Shown piece by piece: positions 6,501 to 9,609 of a stretch of 9,609 bases of DNA. A model generated the notes under the pieces. That model made no database searches and was not told the origin of the DNA. It was given only the letters and a program-made list of their open reading frames with translations. Each line of letters begins with the position of its first letter. The stretch's first letter is position 1. Source of the DNA: Thermoplasmata archaeon. GTDB taxonomy: Archaea > Thermoplasmatota > Thermoplasmata > Lutacidiplasmatales > UBA184. A program made the translations under genes and the position numbers. Location: NCBI GenBank assembly GCA_021823085.1, contig JAKAPG010000049.1, positions 1 through 9,609 on the forward strand. The letters run 5' to 3'.

Positions 6501-7350
6501 AGAGACCGCCGCAAGAGAAAGCGCTCGACGTTGCCTCGCTGACGTAGACCTCCCCATCGGCCGCATCGTAGGTGATCTGGTCGGGCCCAATCTCGCCCAA
6601 GGTCAGGATCGGCAGGTTGGCAACGACCCGGTTCGACACCGGATCGATGACGAGAATCCCCCCACTGGTCCCGCTCAGGGTACGATAGACCGCGTAGAGC
6701 CGGTTGAGCACGGGAACGTAGGTGATCGCACCCACCGTGACGTATGGGACAGCGATCGATGTGAGGGATCCGGTGGTCGTGTTGATCGCACCGGCCATCT
6801 CCTCGCCGACAAAGTACATCTCCCGGTTCACCGAGTCGTAGAGGAACTGACTGGGCGGCGACGTCCCCGGTATACAGAGCCAGTTCTCGCCGGCTCCTGT
6901 GGTCCCGTTGAAGCGGTAGATCCCGGCCGTGCTGTAGTATACCGTGCCATTGAACACGCACGAGTGACTGACTGCCCCCGATTCGGAGAACCCGGAAACG
7001 TAGAGCGTGTTGTGGATAGGGTCGTACCCGATCCCCCAGCCGAGCGCCGTGCCTTCGTTGGCCGCGAGGCCGTAGGGGGCGGGATTCAGGTAGTTCCCGG
7101 ACACGAAGGTGTCGTTCCATAGAGAAAGCGTAGAGTCGACAAGAGGCAGGTCGGTGGGCAGGGCCGAGGCCGTACGAGAGCTGCCGAGGGGAGCCGTAAG
7201 TCGCGAGGAGGCGACTCGGGCGGGGGTCCGCACGGGGGTTACGCTGCGGCCCGATGCCGACTGGCCGAGCATCGCGCTTGACAAGAGCATTCCGGCGATC
7301 ACGACTAGCGCAATCAGGGTACCTCGAGGCAGGCGGCTGAGTCTGCTCAT
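3547..7350 (-). CDS. Large secreted, membrane-anchored YVTN beta-propeller protein with VTFTETG repeats
   Basis: The 1267-residue protein, starting at ATG 7350, has a signal sequence (RGTLIALVVIAGMLLSSAML, about 9-28) followed by a Ser/Thr/Arg-rich linker. Residues about 107-760 hold 14 YVTN-like repeats of the form 'a-YDP-x4-hYVa' (examples: AYDPTNGTVYVAS, FYDPDNGLIYVAN), spaced 39 to 61 residues apart, enough for two seven-bladed propellers. Two Ig/TIG-like regions follow (about 761-867 and 874-960). Next come three VTFTETG..SGTSW modules (about 967-1213), a membrane helix (about 1231-1254) and a short tail RRPGGGGGTPPPT. I count about 30 N-x-S/T sequons and several closely spaced Cys pairs (FSCGGLCGW, DGCAGECLAG), fitting an extracellular glycoprotein. 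Such proteins are usually envelope, adhesion or binding proteins; the ligand is unknown. A longer frame opens at 7443, but its first 31 residues lack sense and overlap the TATA element, so 7350 is preferred. Confidence 0.88.
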   Translation of the reverse strand: MSRLSRLPRGTLIALVVIAGMLLSSAMLGQSASGRSVTPVRTPARVASSRLTAPLGSSRTASALPTDLPLVDSTLSLWNDTFVSGNYLNPAPYGLAANEGTALGWGIGYDPIHNTLYVSGFSESGAVSHSCVFNGTVYYSTAGIYRFNGTTGAGENWLCIPGTSPPSQFLYDSVNREMYFVGEEMAGAINTTTGSLTSIAVPYVTVGAITYVPVLNRLYAVYRTLSGTSGGILVIDPVSNRVVANLPILTLGEIGPDQITYDAADGEVYVSEATSSAFSCGGLCGWNLTAINVTNNTPVAEIPGEWANAVAYVPGAQEIYALRTPSGGGTSSLMSIVNSSNQIVANYSGFSPVGSGFPITMALDPANQYLFVANDLYGDIVAIDTANDTGIWSASPSRVATNDGPCGIAFASDSNDLFASGGSTLYSFGGLYRINASTGNTTIITVGISPTSIVYVPSVQEFYAANEQGYGFLVVLNSSGRLVANVSIGSGIPFSLAYDPTNGTVYVASEPIPNYAGQWLAAVNTSTRAVTIVATESQTLCTPEGMALATNIDRIYVTCASGSVAVVNTSTNHIVTLVSNNGTGAAAMAYDPVDRALFVVNRGSDNVTVLNTTSDRFVASIPVGLAPFSAFYDPDNGLIYVANSYGNLTVIDPANMTSIASIPGFQFVFASPYSPDVFGLDSVHHRMYVATSETSYSFFDGCAGECLAGNLTVLNSTTGSILGWTTTPVDPAGIAYDPTTGELLVSSYSDGSISVLGPASSSPTGTISAPLTSAGIGQGPVGTVLSFSAAGLSPDTPYELTLDATPGSPSALVSDFTTDPTGGFSGRFTAQAESPCCGTFYLLGAGTYHAEVWEYGNLVSEVSSPPAGEFVVTLPTLTVSPLTGAAGTTVTISGTEYAPGYTYAYCFENSTATPCPTGSPRFTTNATGAIPVGTTIPVPLGNNSQAVVSDGLTPFVDATHYFLPLPSYPVTFTESGAASGTSWTVTLGGTVRTATSPSITFEEGNGTYAFTVGPVAGYTVAPPSGRLNVAGAPVRQAVTLTPVPTYAVTFTETGLPSGTSWTVTLNGSAQTSTASTAIFSMANGSYAFTIGAVAGFTASPNSGSLAVAGGPVGQSVAFTAVPPAEYPVTFTETGIASGTSWELEVTQTSPVAVAGPVALAAASWFTNSTSSTAVLQLPNGTYSWTVSAIGYQTDSGTGLTVHGQQAAQAVVLNAVSSTHNPAPPPASLAGIPWLYVIVGLVAAVLVVGVLVLALRRPGGGGGTPPPT
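3712..4452 (-). repeat. Three tandem VTFTETG..SGTSW modules inside the surface protein
   Basis: The modules begin with YPVTFTESGAASGTSWTVTL, YAVTFTETGLPSGTSWTVTL and YPVTFTETGIASGTSWELEV, about 79 residues apart. Copies 1 and 2 continue with a conserved N-G-T/S-Y-A-F-T-[VI]-G motif and A-G-[YF]-T. Copy 3 has roughly 10 extra residues (an Ala/Val-rich stretch) before its N-G-T-Y-S-W motif. At the DNA level the start of each copy is nearly identical on the plus strand at 3953..3971, 4193..4211 and 4428..4446. The modules are beta-sandwich-like stalk units near the membrane anchor. This module type is common in Thermoplasmata surface proteins. Confidence 0.75.
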
Positions 7351-7394
7351 AGAAGCGGTGGACTCGACCTCAGAACACGAGTTGTTTGCCGCGC

Positions 7395-7401
7395 TATATA
7401 T
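7395..7401 (-). promoter_or_regulatory. Archaeal TATA box for the large surface protein gene
   Basis: The minus strand reads CACATATATAGCGC across 7404..7391, an AT-only core in a very GC-rich region. Its centre is 48 bases upstream of ATG 7350. With the usual spacing of about 25 bases from TATA to transcription start, the transcript would begin near 7372 and have a leader of about 22 bases. A GAGGT (7371..7367) lies near the start of that leader, 16 bases before the ATG, a little far for an efficient ribosome site. The element lies inside the longer open frame that starts at 7443, which argues against that start. Confidence 0.6.
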
Positions 7402-7404
7402 GTG

Positions 7405-7935
7405 TCGAGGAAGCAGGCGCAAAGGTCTGGGACCGCAAGTCATGTGTAGGCAGTATCGACCGCCGGTCCCCCCTACTCTCCACGCTTGGTGCCCGGTCGT
7501 CGTGCGACCCGATGGAAGATCGGCAGTGCCGCCCGGTTGACCCGGTAAGCCGGGCGAGAGCGCCGGAGGAGGGGGCTTCCCTGATCGCCGGGGCCACCGA
7601 ACCCGGCGGCCGATCTACTAAGAGTCAGGCTTGGGTCGGACGGTTCTCGAACGCCGGCTCGCGGCGGTCCCCCTTAGCTGTCTCGACTGACGAACCCGTT
7701 ACCACTGAAGCCAGGTGGGTGCCTTGGTTGTTACGCCCAACTAAGGGAGTACGTTTGGGCTCCGGGGATACGTGGCGGGCCATGATCTCGACACGCCCGA
7801 GTGCGAGCGTTCGTGCACCGCCTACCGGACCAGCAGAGCATCGAGCGCGAAACACGGCTCCGCGAGAGCACTGCCGCGCTCACGGCGCCTGTGAACCAGT
7901 CCCCGACCTCGTCCACGGTGAAACTGTCGCGTCCG
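7405..7935. other. Non-coding stretch upstream of the surface protein promoter
   Basis: The stretch between the TATA element and the end of the Kelch/PKD gene has no frame that reads like protein on either strand, and no tRNA or other RNA gene that I can recognise. It contains one strong stem-loop (7530..7556). No T-run on the minus strand marks the end of the Kelch/PKD transcript. The length is generous for a spacer between two genes on the same strand, so it may hold regulatory sites for the large surface protein gene. Confidence 0.5.
7530..7556. repeat. Nine-base-pair stem-loop
   Basis: CGCCCGGTT (7530..7538) pairs with AGCCGGGCG (7548..7556) through seven Watson-Crick GC pairs, one T-G wobble and one T-A pair. 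The loop is GACCCGGTA (9 bases). It is the strongest local hairpin in this spacer, about 380 bases after the Kelch/PKD stop and 130 bases before the TATA element on the minus strand. It could be part of a terminator or regulatory site; no T-run follows. Confidence 0.4.
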
Positions 7936-9609
7936 TCAGCGCCGGGCTGGCCCGCGTCGACCACGCCGGGATCGATACAGTACCGCCGCTACTGCGAGGC
8001 CCAAGAGCGCCCCGCCCAAGACTCCCAGGTAGACGTACCCCGCGCCTCCTGCCGTACGTGGTGGAGGAGACGTATTGTTCCCCGGGGCCGGGGGTACGAT
8101 CTGAACCACCACATGGGCGACCCGGCTCGCTCCGACCGAGTCGTTCACGTAGAGCGTCACGTTCTGCGTTCCCAACGCGAGGAACCAGCTTGTGGCATTG
8201 GACCCCTGGCCAACGTTCCCGTCCCCAAAGCCCCACCACAAGGCATACGGCGGGGTGCCTCCCTCCACCGTCGCCGTGAACCCCACCGGCTCGTTGACCC
8301 GCGCACGGCTCAGGTTCGCTTGGGCGGACACGGTGAGGGTCGGGTTCACCTCGAGACTCACGTTGGCGGAGGCCGTGCTGCCCACCGAATCGTTCGCCCA
8401 GACGCGGGGCGAGTAGGTACCGATGCCTCCGAAGACATGGGTTGTCATGGTCCCGTTTCCCGTCACGCCGTCCCCGAAGTTCCACTGGTAGGCTAACGGG
8501 CCGGTCCCCCCGCGGGAAGATACGTTGAACGCCACGGGGAGACCCACATCCGTCACCGTTCGGTTCGTGTCCGCCATCACGATCACTGAAGGGTTGACCG
8601 TCACGACCACCCGTACGGTGGTGGTCCATCCCACCGAATCCGTCACCGACAGGTTGGCCTCATACTGGCCCGGTGCGAGGTAAGCGTGCTGGATCTGGGT
8701 GCCCGCTCCGTTCGTCCCATCGCCCAGCGACCACGTGGCCGCCCAGGGCGGGCTACCTCCCGATACCGTTCCATCGAGCGTGACGGGGATCCCGACCGTT
8801 GTCGGGTTCGGCCGAACCAAGGCCGACACGGTGGTGTCCGAATTGACCGTCGCGAGGAGGGTGGAGGAAAGCGAAGTGTTCGTAAGGTCCCAGACGGTGA
8901 CGTTCAGCTGGTAGACCCCGCTCGATGTCAACGTGCACACGGGCGTCGCGTTGGCGGTGAAGGGCTGGACGTTGAGGCAGCCTGCCGGGGCCGACACCTC
9001 CGACAGGGAATAGGGGCCGACCCCCCCCTTTGCCGAGACGGCGACCAGGACCGGTTGACCGGCGTCCGTCAGGGGGCTCAGGAGCGTAAAGTTCGCGACG
9101 AAAGGGTCCCTAAGGACCCACGTTTCCTCGACATTCTGGGTCGGGCCGATGGGGTCTACTGCCAGCACCATGCTGTCGGTCGAATCGTAGGCAAGGTCAG
9201 CGCCGGCGGAATTCGGCGGGGCTTGGCCGAGGGCGGTCGTCTCGTTCGCCCAGGTGCCGTTGGCAAAGAACCAAGTGTAGTTGGAGTTGAAACCGCCCAC
9301 GGGATTGAAGAGCACGCCATGTCCGAACCCCGAGTCGTACGTGGCGCCGCTAGGGTTCACCTGAGACGGGGTCCCCGGCGGGCTGGTTGCGGGGGCCAAC
9401 TGAGTCCAGTCTCCCGCAGTGTATGCCCAGGTCTGTCCCACCCAGAGAATGACTTCGTGCATCGACGTGTCATAGAACATGGCCGTTTCGCCGGCAGGAG
9501 GCGAGTGTGCCGGGTGCTCACGGGTCCACGTGTTGTTCGCGAACGCCCACGTCTCGCGAGTGCCGCAGTCGAAGTGGAGCAGAGCAGAATCGACCGGATC
9601 GAGATCGGA
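7936..9609 (-). CDS. Kelch/PKD surface protein with C-terminal membrane anchor (5' end outside window)
   Basis: The frame is open to the right edge; 557 residues plus the TGA stop are visible. An internal ATG at 9480 is not the start, because the 43 codons before it continue the same repeat pattern (DPVDSALLHFDCGTRETWAF). Residues about 1-170 are Kelch-like, with recurring TW-A/F-x-x-N-x-TW motifs and AYDSTDSMVLAVD-type strands. Residues about 175-258 form a divergent PKD-like domain with a Cys pair. Three PKD domains follow at about 259-339 (WSLGDGTNGAG), 340-423 (WNFGDGVTGNG) and 424-505 (WGFGDGNVGQG), each ending in a [NT]DSVG strand. After a Pro-rich linker comes a membrane helix (about 523-545) and a basic tail RSRRGRRGPARR, so the body is outside the cell. 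Many N-x-S/T sequons suggest glycosylation. PKD domains usually serve as spacers or in protein-protein contact; the Kelch part is the likely binding head. The ligand is unknown. Confidence 0.87.
   Translation of the reverse strand, partial: SDLDPVDSALLHFDCGTRETWAFANNTWTREHPAHSPPAGETAMFYDTSMHEVILWVGQTWAYTAGDWTQLAPATSPPGTPSQVNPSGATYDSGFGHGVLFNPVGGFNSNYTWFFANGTWANETTALGQAPPNSAGADLAYDSTDSMVLAVDPIGPTQNVEETWVLRDPFVANFTLLSPLTDAGQPVLVAVSAKGGVGPYSLSEVSAPAGCLNVQPFTANATPVCTLTSSGVYQLNVTVWDLTNTSLSSTLLATVNSDTTVSALVRPNPTTVGIPVTLDGTVSGGSPPWAATWSLGDGTNGAGTQIQHAYLAPGQYEANLSVTDSVGWTTTVRVVVTVNPSVIVMADTNRTVTDVGLPVAFNVSSRGGTGPLAYQWNFGDGVTGNGTMTTHVFGGIGTYSPRVWANDSVGSTASANVSLEVNPTLTVSAQANLSRARVNEPVGFTATVEGGTPPYALWWGFGDGNVGQGSNATSWFLALGTQNVTLYVNDSVGASRVAHVVVQIVPPAPGNNTSPPPRTAGGAGYVYLGVLGGALLGLAVAAVLYRSRRGRRGPARR

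Noticed and set aside
7625..7855. 76-codon minus-strand frame in the spacer after the Kelch/PKD gene
   Set aside because: GTG start without a ribosome site, no motif and low-complexity Arg/Gly/Thr composition.
7386..8279. 297-codon plus-strand frame at the promoter and the Kelch/PKD gene end
   Set aside because: It runs through the TATA element and antisense to the PKD protein's membrane anchor; its composition looks like noise.
1..9609. Search for tRNA, rRNA, CRISPR arrays, insertion sequences and integrase sites
   Set aside because: No convincing T-arm motif with matching arms, no regularly spaced direct repeats outside the protein modules, no transposase or integrase motifs in any plausible frame.

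Overview
The window looks like a piece of a GC-rich archaeal chromosome, most likely from the Thermoplasmatota. Three things point there. The large secreted protein carries three copies of the 'VTFTETG..SGTSW' module that I associate with Thermoplasmata surface proteins. It has an archaeal-type TATA element (7395..7401) upstream of its start. Both surface proteins combine a lumenal or extracellular beta-rich body, many N-glycosylation sequons and a single C-terminal membrane anchor. The lineage is an inference from protein style, not from a marker gene. I see no rRNA, tRNA, CRISPR array, transposase or phage gene.

Left part (2..1007, plus strand): a two-gene overlapping cassette. The first gene is cut by the window edge; its C-terminal 107 residues are readable in frame 2. 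The second is a nucleotidyltransferase-fold protein of the AbiEii/DUF6036 type. The arrangement resembles a type IV (AbiEi/AbiEii-like) toxin-antitoxin pair, but the first gene's identity is uncertain. The natural ATG of the second gene (315) lies inside the first gene, and its reading frame is interrupted by an in-frame TAA at 372..374. Only a GTG restart at 387 gives a continuous nucleotidyltransferase frame, so the gene may be a nonsense pseudogene, a shortened gene, or contain a sequencing error.

Centre-left (1008..3098): a 582-base non-coding stretch with several perfect inverted repeats, then a plus-strand four-helix membrane protein (1590..2681) with three SHOCT-like modules at its C-terminus, then a 417-base non-coding stretch where the plus- and minus-strand genes converge.

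Right part (3099..9609, all minus strand): reading in the direction of transcription, a C-terminally anchored Kelch/PKD surface protein that runs off the right edge, a 585-base gap holding a stem-loop and the TATA promoter, a 1267-residue surface protein (14 YVTN-like beta-propeller repeats, Ig-like region, three VTFTETG modules, C-terminal membrane helix), and 52 bases later a small 131-residue protein of unknown function. The two surface proteins have parallel architecture and probably sit side by side on the cell envelope. The small protein could be co-transcribed with the larger one.

I find no convincing new multi-gene system. The items most worth a second look are the interrupted nucleotidyltransferase of the overlapping pair, the triple-SHOCT membrane protein, the 14-repeat propeller protein and the inverted-repeat cluster before the membrane protein gene.
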